Source: Clarkia xantiana subsp. parviflora (taxonomy: Eukaryota; Streptophyta; Magnoliopsida; Myrtales; Onagraceae). From it: a stretch of 64,000 nt of DNA. Below are positions 1 through 10,369 of the stretch, piece after piece. Both the position numbers and the translations under genes were made by a program. Within the stretch, counting starts at the first letter, position 1, and every line of letters starts with the position of its first letter. The stretch is from NCBI GenBank assembly GCA_036873135.1, contig JAPTYO010000001.1, positions 49,649,774-49,713,773 on the forward strand, written 5' to 3'. The notes below the pieces were generated by a model that ran no database searches, was not told the origin of the DNA, and saw only the letters and a list, made by a program, of their open reading frames with translations.

Positions 1-92
1 AAATTACAAGTGTATTGGATGTTGTATACTTGTATGCTGCATCAGCCTGTATCACACTTGTTGAATATAGTGTTTTGGTTATCACTGTGAAG

Positions 93-283
93 GTGGGGAG
101 GTTGTGACGAGAGAAGACGTAATGGAGGCGGTTGAGAGAGCCAAGTTCGGGATTAACGATAGGCAGCTGAGGCCGAGCACGATAGGCAAGGAGCTCGGGA
201 AGTTGTTTCCATGGATGCCTTCTATGATGGGGAAGAACTACGCGAGGGAAGATGGTCTTCAAGGTTATCAAACTCTGAGTTGA
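93..283 (+). CDS. C-terminal exon of an FtsH-like (probably FTSHI3-type) plastid protein
   Basis: Partial gene: only the last exon is inside the window. The frame reads [18 protein letters not shown], then [11 protein letters not shown], and ends [10 protein letters not shown] followed by TGA at 281-283. The VTREDV...AKFGI stretch resembles the helical C-terminal part of FtsH/FtsHi AAA proteins, membrane-anchored chloroplast proteases or protease-dead relatives. Two acceptor AGs keep the frame, giving an exon start at 93 or 101; I chose 93. No AAA or zinc-binding motif is in this piece, so it cannot be told whether the protein is catalytic. Assignment to FTSHI3 is inference. It rests partly on gene order, because Arabidopsis FTSHI3 lies beside a TBL gene and TBL genes occur further right here. 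Confidence 0.55.
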
Positions 284-734
284 TAAGTCGGTTCGCGTAT
301 CTGCTTACCACGAGTTAGCTCGGCTAATCGGATAAGTCGAATGATTAGTTGCTGGATTTTGTTGTTAGATAAGTTACGGCTCCTTTTACGAACCAAGAAT
401 GGTCGAAATGTGGATATTTTTGTTCGACGAGCGATCGACGAGAACACTATTTTGCTTTGGTAAATATTCCCAAATCTATATGTACTTCGAATCAAGATAT
501 TTTGGTAACAGTTTATTGTTGGATTTAAAACTTCACGTGTACATATATATTATATGTAATAGTACATGTGTGAGTGAGTCAAGCTATACTTGAACTCTTT
601 GGAGTCAGTTCAATCAAAAGTTGAATTTGACTCGAATTTTTTTGAGTAGTGTTGAGTTTAAGATTTGATGATACTCAGTTTGAAATACTTGAGAACCAAG
701 TTTTCCTTCTCAATTAAATCCGGATGACATTACA
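284..734. other. Intergenic, 3' flank of the FtsH-like gene
   Basis: AT-rich sequence that presumably holds the 3' UTR of the FtsH-like gene. Short ORFs here show no recognisable protein features. I see no repeat structure. Confidence 0.4.
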
Positions 735-1004
735 TTAGATCCAACTTGAGTGGAAACACTTCACGTGCAAGCACTTTTGAATGATATTTAACTTCATTGG
801 AAACATCCTCTTTGAAGATGTCTTTGCAGTGAATATGAGATCATGCTTGTTATTATAAATATCAAAGGCTCCATCATCTATCACTATCGCATACCCCAGT
901 TCGTGTACCTGACCAACGCTTATTAGAATTGTGGTTAAGTCAGGTACATAAAACACCTCCCTAATTACTTCAACTGAACTATTTTAGTGTTTACTTTAAT
1001 CAAA

Positions 1005-1730
1005 GGGTTAAGAACCTAAAATCTGTCTAGATTTTACTCACTTTCTGAGTGTCAGTTTGGTGTCTGAATTTTAAACTGTTAATATTTAGTGTCCCAATTT
1101 TTAGTTTTGTGCCTATTTGATTTTCCGTCAGTTTTTGGGTTAATTTTAACAAATTGAGTTGAAAATACTATTTTGTCCCTTTTTTTTAAAGCCTCCGTTC
1201 AGTCCGGCCACCATCTCCGGCCAGTCGGAATCGACCGGAATTGGCAGGGATTCGGCTGGAACCCTAAACCCTAAATAGGAGCTCCTTAACCCTAAATCGG
1301 CCGAAATCGGGACGGGTTTGGCCGGAATCGGGGTGGGTTTGACCGTAATCGGCCGGAATCGGGGTGGGTTTGGCCGGAATCGGGCTGAGTTTGGCCGCAA
1401 TAGGCCGGAATCTGAGATTCTTAACCCTAAATCGGCCGTAATTGGCCTTAATTCGGCCGTAATTGGCCTTAATTGGCCGAAATCGGCCGGAACCCTAAGC
1501 CCAAAATCGGCTGAAATTGACTGGTTGGGGTTACTTTTGGAATTTTGAAATTTGGTCACTCACGTGACCATCACGTGACCAGATTCCATCCAATTTAACC
1601 CAAAAATAGACGGAGACACCAAATAGCAACATATATAAAAATTCGGACAGTCATTCTAAACCGCAGACACCAAACTGACACATGGTGTAAAATTAAGTTT
1701 CATCTAGTGTGTTAAAAACTTCTCGATTTC
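1005..1730. repeat. MITE carrying a GGCCGGAATCGGG minisatellite (copy 1)
   Basis: The ends are imperfect inverted repeats: GAGTGTCAGTTTGGTGTCTG near 1045 and its complement near 1665. The centre, about 1200-1510, is a run of degenerate repeats around GGCCGGAATCGGG mixed with CCCTAAA words. A second copy lies at 38092-38768 inside a TBL intron. The left end GGGTTAAG is clear. The right end and target duplication are not. Confidence 0.5.
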
Positions 1731-2497
1731 AAGTCACGTGATTACTATATCTAGAATCTAAAAACCAGATATCTTTACTTCTGAAAGTTGGCTCTTCTTT
1801 TTTGACAGCCAGAAGCAGTAGCTCATTTTCATATGTTGATGCATAATTAGATTGCTCATCATTTATGTCAGGAAGCTCTGCATATCACTCTGACTTGTAA
1901 TGACTCATTATGTGGCATTCGTAGCATTCTACTTGAGATTTGTCGCCTTTGCTAAGTTATCTTCATCCATTATTCTAACATCTGCCTTTTTAACCTGAAC
2001 TACTGCTCCCCTTATAATAGTTCTTCCCTCCATCATATTCATGATTTTGAGTTAAAATGACATCTTCTTGAGCCCCATCTTCATTTTCCATGAAAGGAGC
2101 CAATTTTCTTATTGTAGTGACCTCACCTCATTCCCTTGCATATAAGGCATTCTCTTCATTGTCAGAATTGCGATTCAACACTTGCTCATGAATGAATCAA
2201 AGAGATTTGCACCTCATTCATGGATAGACTATCGATGTCCTTTTACCTCTGTGTTTGAACAAACCACAAAATCTCATTATTTGTGAGTGATCTCAGGACC
2301 TTTTCAACAATTTATTATTTTCTAACAATGATTCAACATTAATTTATATCTTATTGAACACATCCATAATCCTCATACAATATTTCATGACTTTCTCTCC
2401 TTCACACATTTGCAAGACCTCAAACTCCATTCTTATATCATGTAGTGAGCCATCTAGACACGAACAAATCTAGTTCCATTCTTCTGCATAGATAGCC

Positions 2498-3030
2498 GGG
2501 TTAATAACTAAAAAACTGTCCAAGGTTTACCCTATGTTAAAATTAGGTGTCTGAAGTTTGAAATGTTAAAATGGAGTGTCCCAAGTTTCATTTTTGTTGA
2601 AATTTGGTGTCTCGGTGTGATTACTTTAGAGAAGTCAATTCCGACGAAACTGTTTGTCAAATTCGAGCTCTCATACACATTCCCTTCTCGTCATCTTGCC
2701 GGGACCGTCACCTAAAAAGTTGGTCACATCCGGGCAAGTAAATCTCGCTCTATTGTCCTTGGAAAATGGCTCCACACCACTCTTCTAGAAACTTTTTTTT
2801 TAATATTCAATTTTTAGGTGAAATTTGACGATTTTGTGAAAAGTAAAGAGTGATGGATTATGATTGGGTTGGTGAGTTGATGAAAATGATTGAATGGAGA
2901 TGAAAAGACGCACAAAGACACCAAATTTCAACAAAAATGAAACTTGGGACAGTCCATTTTAACATTTCAAACTTCAGACACTTAATTTTAACATAGGGTA
3001 AACCTTGGACAGTTTTTTAGTTATTAACCC
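2498..3030. mobile_element. Mutator-like MITE with 9-bp target duplication
   Basis: A 533-bp element with nearly perfect terminal inverted repeats of over 100 bp. It starts GGGTTAATAACTAAAAAACT and ends with the complement, ...TTATTAACCC. It is flanked by the 9-bp direct repeat TAGATAGCC (2489-2497 and 3031-3039). A 9-bp duplication with long inverted repeats is the mark of Mutator-like elements. No transposase is encoded. It sits inside the copia gag relic, so it is younger than that element. Confidence 0.85.
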
Positions 3031-3813
3031 TAGATAGCCAAATGTTTTGAAGTTTCTTTGCTAAGAATATTCAAAAGGGTAACTCGCTTGAAAAGGTAGA
3101 CTCTTAGCTTTCATATTGACGAGCTTGTTTGATTTGTAATCTGCATCGTCTTCACCTCTTACTCCATTCTCAATAACATGCCAGTACTCATTAACACAGA
3201 ATAAGTTCTCCATCACAGTGGTCTAAAATCCATAATCACCATCATACTTGGTAATTTCTAACCCAATAAAGTTTGAACTAGATTTTTTCATCTCGGGATT
3301 TTAGAAATTGCGATTTCTTATTATTGAACTATGATACCATTTGTTAAAACTTGATTTTGCAAACTTACAGTCACTCGTATAAATACTTAGGGGGAGATGA
3401 GTTTCACTTGGAAACAAGAGAAACATAATTGAGGGCAGAAAACAAAAGAAACTTGGAGAATAAATACAAAAGTCGATGAACTGAATGTATTGCTTGATTC
3501 TTAAGAAAATCATTACAAAGGCTTAAATAGTCTAATTACAACGAAAATCTCTACCTCCACTAACTACTAAATCATTAATCATTGGGTGACTTCAACTAAC
3601 AATGAACCTCAGAGAAATCAGCACAAAATTAGCTGACGGAAAAAACATAGAATAAAAACATGTTAAAACCGACTAAACCGACTTGTTAGGAACCACATGC
3701 TGGATCGATATACTAGACCGACTGGTTCAGAATTTAATCATCAACCTAACTGATTTCTTCATCTTTAAGCTAGGTCTTTTTTTTGGCCAACTTTAAGCTA
3801 GGTCTTCAATCTT

Positions 3814-3937
3814 CAATTCAACAGTATAATCGGTTATGACTCGAACCGAGCTCAATTATGTCGAATTTGGACTCCAATTCAACAGTATAATCGGTTATGA
3901 CTCGAACCGAGCTCAATTATGTCGAATTTGGACTCCA
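3814..3937. repeat. Two-copy tandem duplication, 61-bp period
   Basis: The block beginning CAATTCAACAGTATAATCGG at 3814 is repeated almost exactly from 3875. No protein is implied. Confidence 0.8.
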
Positions 3938-3997
3938 TTCGAGTTCAAGTTTAAAAAATTTGAGATCAATCGAGTAGATTCAAACTTATTATATCCC

Positions 3998-4291
3998 GCT
4001 CTGATACCATTATGTCACGCCCCTAAGCCCGAGCGACTATCCCCACTTAGCCCAACCCAGCCTAACAGTGCCCGTTGTCCTCACTTGGGCCCTGAAAAGG
4101 AGGAATTCCTGTTGGACTTGGGTAGTACAACTCTTGCTTATTAAGGCTTCAAATCTTCTTATTCTAACCGATGTGGTACAAACTTATGGGTATTACAATT
4201 TACCCCTTAATGGTCGCGACGTCCTCGACGCGGCCCAGACCAGAATCGTTTGCCCCGTTAGGTGATCGTAATTCCGGGGCTAGGTATTACA
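3998..4291 (-). mobile_element. LTR end plus complete tRNA-iMet primer-binding site (copia or TRIM fragment)
   Basis: On the minus strand a sequence with TG...CA borders (4291 to 4013, about 279 bp) ends 3 bp before TGGTATCAGAGC (4009-3998). That is the full 12-base primer-binding site complementary to initiator tRNA-Met. The expected second LTR to the left was not found, so this is a truncated copy. It lies just upstream of the FLX-like gene's leader. Confidence 0.5.
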
Positions 4292-5111
4292 AGAGGGTTA
4301 ATGCTTAGTTTAGAGGGTTAATGCTAATTAACCCAAGTGTAAAACAACAAACAGTTTCCACCATTCTCGATGTTGATTAGAAAAGTCCCTAACGTTTACG
4401 GTTCTGAAATGTAAGCCCCAAAAGAAATATCCGGAAAGGTAGAGAAATCAGCGTAATCTATCTATTCTGTAATTCTATGTTTACGTTCTCCACGAGCTTA
4501 GAAGTTAAGCTAGAAGCAGAGCGTGCAGTGACGCAGAGGCAATTGGACAGTGATTTAACAAGGTAAGGGTTCATCCGCCGCCTCCTTGTTCGAATTGTCT
4601 ATCGATGACCTAGATTTTATTTGTTCGAATTGTCTATCGATGACCTAGATTTTTTTTATTATTGGCATTTGTCGGTGAGGTTCAGAAGAATTACTGCTTC
4701 AGTTTCTAGGTTTCCTCGTCGTCCAGAATGAACAAATTATTGAAAACGAGTCCGCAATGTTCTTGACATGGTTTGATTTACAATTAGTGGTTCTTCGGGG
4801 ATGTCGATTTTGATTGCGCATTATTGATAGGTGTGTGTTCCAAGTTTCTATTGGATTTGCAGTCTTCAAATATCCTTAGCCTTAGCATGGTAGAGGATTA
4901 AGCTTTTACATTGTTAATTTGCTGCTATGACAAGAAGGAGCCGATTCTATAGCATCCGAACAGCTGAATATCGCATATATTGAATCATTGATTGAACAAA
5001 GCTTGAATCTTCGTTTTACTTTTGTCAAACCAGCGAGTTTCTCCGGAAAATTGTGTTGAACTCAATGGAATTATGCTTTTCTACTGCAGATTTGAAGGAT
5101 ATTGATCATAA

Positions 5112-7069
5112 ATGGAAAACAAGGGCCGTCATCCACCGCCTCATCTAAGGGGGCCTGTTCCTGGGCCGGGTTTGGCGAACCATGATCCATATGGTCTAGG
5201 GATGCGACGTCCCCAAGGTTCATTCCCACCTGTGGATATGTTACCTCCTCATGAGGTTATGGAACAGAAGCTTGCCTCTCAGCACTCAGAAATACAAAGA
5301 ATAGTCAAAGAGAATCAGAGACTTGCTGCCACCCATGGAACCTTGAGGCAAGAACTTGCAGCAGCACAGCATGAACTTCAGATGCTTCATGGTCAACATG
5401 AGTCTATCAAGGTTGAAAGAGAGCAGCACATGAGGAGCTTGTTAGAGAAGATTGCGAAGATGGAAGCTGAGCTCCAATCAGCTGATCGTTTAAAAACGGA
5501 ACTGCAAAAAGCGCGAGAAGAAGCAACTAGACTGGTTGCTGTGAGGCAGGAACTTATAAAAAATATACAGCAGCTGAATAAGGATCTGCAAAAGGCCCAC
5601 GTGGATGTACAACAGATTCCTGCTATGATGTCAGAGTTTGACAATGCAAGGCAGGAGTATAATCGTTGCAGGTACTTGGTGAATTCCTCTTCATTAATCT
5701 ATAGGGTTAAATACCAAATTGCTGGCTGAACTTTTGAGCATTTGTTGGTTGCTAGTGTACTTGTTTGTGACATTTTGCTAGCTGAACTAATAGGTCAGCC
5801 CATTTTGCTAGCTAAACTAATAGGTTAGCCCATTATGCTAGCTCCAACCATTTTTTTTTGTTAAAGTCTTGGATGGGAAATCCATAATGGTGCACATATG
5901 TTATCCAATCAGGTATACATGTTTCATCCAATGTTGAACAGAAAAAGTCAGCTAGCAAGCCATACATTGGCCACCAGTCCGGCTAGCAGTTTTGTATTTA
6001 ACCCATTGATCTATATCTATATGCTGAACATGGCTAGGACTAAGAGTAAACTGACTGACTTCTGATGGTCTTGCAATGTGCCGTAAAAAACCACACATGA
6101 ATTGGTCGCTTCAACACGTTATGATGAATTCTGGACCGTGTAATATGTTTTTTTTGGCTAGAATCATGATATACTCAAATGCTCCTCTGATTTTTATTTC
6201 GTATCCCAGAGTTACATATGACTATGAGAAGAAATTATACGAAGACCACATGCAGCAGCTTCAGGTGATGGAGAAGAACTACATGAATATGTCCATGGAA
6301 GTCGAGAAGCTCCGAGCTGAATTAAGTAATTCAGCTAACACAGATGGGAGACCAGGTATTTTTCCGTCACTCTTGTTCTTTTCCTTGCACATCTCTTTGA
6401 CAAGTGCTCATATTAGCTACTGACATTCAGTGGCAGCTGGACCTCATGGTGGTGCAGCTGGGAACAGTGTCGGTGAGGCTCATGGACATGCTGCTTCTCA
6501 GCATACCCACCAAGAGTCATATGGGGCGGTGCCTCAGGTAAATCCTTGCAGTAGAATGCCTTCTCTTTTTCATAGAGTTAACTTGCTAAGTTAACTTGTG
6601 GAAAATGTGCTGGTTTTAGCTGAACATTTATTTTTTGTGAGAGTCCGTATAGCAACCAGCTCACAAGCTCGACTAGCAATTTGGTATGTAACCCTTAAAA
6701 AAATGCTTGTATTTATGTCATTTACGTCAGGGTCGTGGACATGTAGCTGTACCACCATCCACTGCTACCAATGCTGCTGCTTCAGCAACTCCTCAAGCTC
6801 AGTATATGGGAGCTCAGCCTGGGGCAATGCCGGTTAGGCCCGGCTATGACCAACCTTACGATCCATACAGAGGAGGCAATATGTACGATCCACAGAGAGT
6901 AGCAGGCTATGATGCTTACGGAGGACAAGGTTATGTCCCTCAAGGCGGGCCCGGGTACAATCCGTCTATGGGGCCCGGGTACGATGCTCAGGTCCGGGGA
7001 CAGTTTCCACAGGCAAGTAATAGTGTACAATACCCTTCGGCACCTCCACAGCCACAGGTAAGGAAATGA
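5112..7069 (+). CDS. FLL2: FLX-like coiled-coil protein (FLL2 type)
   Basis: Four coding exons: 5112-5671, 6210-6355, 6431-6537 and 6731-7069. They give a 383-residue protein. A short Pro/Gly-rich head with the MLPPHEVMEQKL motif is followed by a long coiled coil to about residue 235, including RQELAAAQHELQMLH, VQQIPAMMSE and YDYEKKLYEDH. The tail is rich in Gly, Tyr, Pro and Gln (GPGYDAQ-type words). This is the FLX/FLX-like family; FLX is a FRIGIDA-complex partner that raises FLC expression in Arabidopsis. The FLL2 assignment rests on head and tail similarity from memory and on the neighbouring gene. A leader intron is likely at 4563-5089 (AAG|GTAAGG to CTGCAG). The stop lies just after CAG|GTAAGG, a good donor, so an alternative spliced 3' end is possible. 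Its job in this species is inference. Confidence 0.85.
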
Positions 7070-7397
7070 GTTGAAGAAATGATGATTAGAGGACTTGAAC
7101 CGAAAATGGTGTTGGGAATCAGAACCAGGTCAGGTTCGATCTGCGGGTTGTGTAGTGGAAGAAAGGACTGCTTAGTTTCAGAACATTGATTGGATTAGTG
7201 GACAATATTATGAGACTGCTGCCAACTTCCGACTCCTTTTAATGAGCTTCTTTCTATATGTAGTGTCTTGCATTTACCTCCTGGAAGAAAAATATTCCTA
7301 TTTGAGCACCAATGTGATTAGGGCTCGGTTCGGCTCGGAGTTTCTAGTATGTTTATGGAGCATCGTGGTTTTCTTTTAGGGAGCTGCTATAATTAAG
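7070..7397 (+). other. 3' UTR and downstream flank of the FLX-like gene
   Basis: No coding signal. Probably the 3' UTR, with a T-rich stretch near 7240-7260. Confidence 0.4.
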
Positions 7398-8935
7398 TCG
7401 ACTGAATTATAAGTCGAATTCTTAACCATTAGATACGTATAGGGATCTGTGCATAAATCCAACTGCCTAGCCCGAAATTCGTCCAGCCCGCCGCATTTTA
7501 TCTCTCCCGCATTAACTCCTCATGCATTATCTCTCATACTTTTATCTCACATCTAAGTTTATCTCTCCTACTTTATTATGTTTATCATTATACATCATAT
7601 AGGAAGTTACGTGATTAGGTCATATTTACTTGTGATCATTATTAACCTTCGTTGACCAAAAAAAAAAAAATATTAACCTTCAATAGTTTAATAAAATTAA
7701 TATACTTAAAATTATTCTAAAATTTACCATATCCAAAGGTGGTGCATATTTAATAACTTAAATGTGGGTAAAATATATATTTTATGTAAGTGTATAAAAC
7801 ACGTTACGATAATTTTACGTGGCATTTATTAAAAGTATGATTCACCTATTTTTATATAATATATTTATTAAATGTAATGAATGCACTATGTATTACGTAA
7901 CCAACGTAGGTATGTTAGAGATGCACTATATAATCTACGTAAAAGGTAAGTAAAAGATTAAGCATAATAAAAAGAAAAAACTATTATTATTTTGACATAT
8001 ATAATAATTTTCTCAAATGATATTAAAATGATTGTCAAAATCATAATTTTATTGCTATTAACTAAAGATGTATAATTTTTGCAACATAAAATACTAATTA
8101 TTCGTTACAGATTGCAGATGAACAACGGAGCTCTACTAAGTAGGGGTGAGCAAATTACCTTGTTGGAACCGAAACAGAGCCGGTTATTTGGGTAGGTTTC
8201 GGGTAGATGTAAACGGTTTTGGCACAATTCTGGGATTAAATTTCAAGAACCAGTATTTTCGGTTCTGGTTTCGGGATAAGTTTTCGGGTACCCAAATACC
8301 CGGAACGAGAACCGGAACCCTTATCTATAAAAATAAAAGAAATAAAAAAAATAAAAAAAACACTAAACATTCAACAAATTCAAAGTTGTTGTTTATGGAA
8401 AATGTTGAAATTATTTTTATGAATTCACTGGGCCAGTACTGATTTCAGTTTCAACTGGGTACCGAGAATCCAATTCCAACTGGGTATCCAGAACCCAGTT
8501 CCAACTAGTACCCAAAATAAGAATATTTAGTTTGAAATTTTGTTAATCAGTTCCTAAACGGGTACCCGGAACCGATTAGTTCTTAACGTTTCTGGTACGA
8601 TTCTGATTCCTAAATATTTTGGTACGGTTCAGGATGAAGTTTGGAACCGTTTAGTATTAATCTGTGATACTCTAAAATTACTGAATAACCGGAACCGCTC
8701 ACCCCTATTACTAAGAAAAGAAATGAAATTATGACTTCTAAAAATATAACTTAAGTATTGGAAAAAAAAAATAATAATAATAATAAAGTAGGAGAGATAA
8801 AAGTGAAAAGGATAAAAGAATAAGCTGAATTTATTACATGTGAGACAAATGTGAGACGAAGGGAAGAGGAGGGATACAAACGGGCCGGATGGGTTATGCG
8901 GGCTCGACTGAATTATCAGTCGACTGAATTTTAGC
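7398..8935. repeat. Inverted-repeat element carrying a nested hAT MITE
   Basis: The ends carry GTCGACTGA-type palindromic words (about 7397-7420 and 8908-8935). A perfect 21-bp inverted match lies inside (7558-7578 against 8781-8801). The centre is AT-rich and non-coding. The hAT-like MITE at 8141-8707 splits it. Exact ends and a target duplication were not resolved. Confidence 0.5.
8141..8707. mobile_element. hAT-like MITE with 8-bp target duplication
   Basis: The termini TAGGGGTGAGCA and GCTCACCCCTA are inverted repeats of hAT type. The flanks CTACTAAG (8133-8140) and TTACTAAG (8708-8715) are an 8-bp duplication with one mismatch. The inside is rich in GGTACCCGGAACCG-like words in both orientations and encodes nothing. 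The 20045-31188 MITE has similar ends. Confidence 0.8.
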
Positions 8936-10369
8936 ATTTCTCTTTCTTTTATTATTAGTAACATGGCATTACATCATTATCAGTATGGTACTCATGGAGC
9001 ATAGTAGAAAGACTTATTTGGCTTCAACTTTTGATCTCAGTTGTAATTGAACTTTAATTTTATCAAATGACGGAATTGCAACTCTTATTTTCACAAAAAT
9101 TGAGAATGAATATAGAATTTTTTAATAAATTCTCCATGGAATAATGAAATAATATGTGTAGGGACTTTTATTTGGCAAAATATAATTTTAGGAATTTGTA
9201 TTATAACATTAATAATATCAATTTATCTTTAGGTTCAACTTTATGGTAATAGAAAATAATGTTGAAGTACTTCGAAAAAAAAAAGTGTTCAACCAAAAGA
9301 AAAATGGATGGTATACTTTGATTACGAAAATATGTTGGCACTAATTTTAGTCGGTCAACAGCTCTTCACGTGAGGAATTCCATTAGTTTTTAACGAAAAT
9401 AATAACAGAGCTATCTAATTGCTGCTTTAGGAAAAGTCTACCTAGTTATTTGCTCAAAAAAACAAATTTAGCTAGCTATTTGCACTTTTAATTAATAAGG
9501 ACATTTTAACCCGCATGATGTATTTGAACTCTCTTGGTTATTAATGAATTCTTTTGGCAAAAAAAAGAAAAGAAAAAAAAATCCAGCTATTTGGTATAAA
9601 ACTCTAAATATGCAATTTGATAGCTTTATCAATTTTTCAATCAATTATGACCGAGTATACTTTCCAAAATTACTAAAGTTACTATTAAAGCTTTACTATG
9701 ATTATAAATAACCAATTATATAAAAATATTTAAATTTGAATAAATTTTAAAATAATACATTTAATACAAATATATATATAAGTTGAATATATAACCCAAA
9801 ATTATATATATATAATTTTTTAAAATTTATGTTTTCTAGAATTTTAAAATATTTTAATAAAATTATTTTAGTATTTTTTGTGTTATATATTGTATATGCT
9901 TCTTAATATGTATTATTTTGAAATCTGTTTTTATATAAAATTTGATATTATTATATTAAAACTTTAGAGTGTTTTAATCATTTTTTAAAAGTATTTTCCG
10001 ACTAAAGTTAATAAATATATAGACGGAACTAACTTATTGCATTATATAAAAAATCCAATTAATAATAATTTACTAAAAAAAAATCAGCTAATAAATTACA
10101 CATTTATAGTTAATTAAAAATTTGGTAATTTACCCATTTAAATTAATATGGAGTGAAAAAAAAAATTAGTTTTCATAAGATAAATAATTAAGTATTGTAG
10201 GGACATGTTAAAATCATGGTATAAAATGCCGTGAAGATTAAAGTTCAGGGAGCAGGGGCGTAAACTAATTCATTTCCGTTTCAAAATTTCATTTCATAGT
10301 CCGCCAAATCAGATTTGAAGACGCTCCGCTTCTATTGGGACTGCGGCAAAGCTCTCCTTCTCCACGGTC
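8936..10369. other. AT-rich intergenic stretch
   Basis: Very AT-rich with poly-A and poly-T runs and no supported ORF. The last 100 bases or so before 10370 should hold the 5' UTR and promoter of the BRCT-RING gene. I could not pick a reliable TATA box. Confidence 0.4.

Larger units (their letters stand above)
735..3830 (-). mobile_element. Degenerate Ty1/copia retrotransposon relic, interrupted by MITEs
   Basis: Read on the minus strand, an LTR-like sequence ends at 3342 (...AACA). It is followed by a primer-binding site, TGGTATCA, at 3339-3332, matching the initiator tRNA-Met type. Then come Gag fragments around 3200-3050, a Gag zinc knuckle around 1930-1880 (CYECHIMSHYKSE, with the last cysteine codon lost), and a GAG-pre-integrase fragment at 956-735 (FYVPDLTTILISVGQ, then IVIDDGAFDIYN). 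Stops and frameshifts break all of it. The pol part beyond 735 and the other LTR are missing. Two MITEs (1005 to about 1730, and 2498-3030) have inserted into it. The outer limit of the LTR near 3.8 kb is not resolved. Confidence 0.6.

Noticed and set aside
1255..1290. CCCTAAA words suggesting interstitial telomere repeats
   Set aside because: Only one to three imperfect copies, mixed with GGCCGGAAT repeats in a MITE. Too few and too degenerate for telomere DNA. A similar short word near 41277 is isolated.
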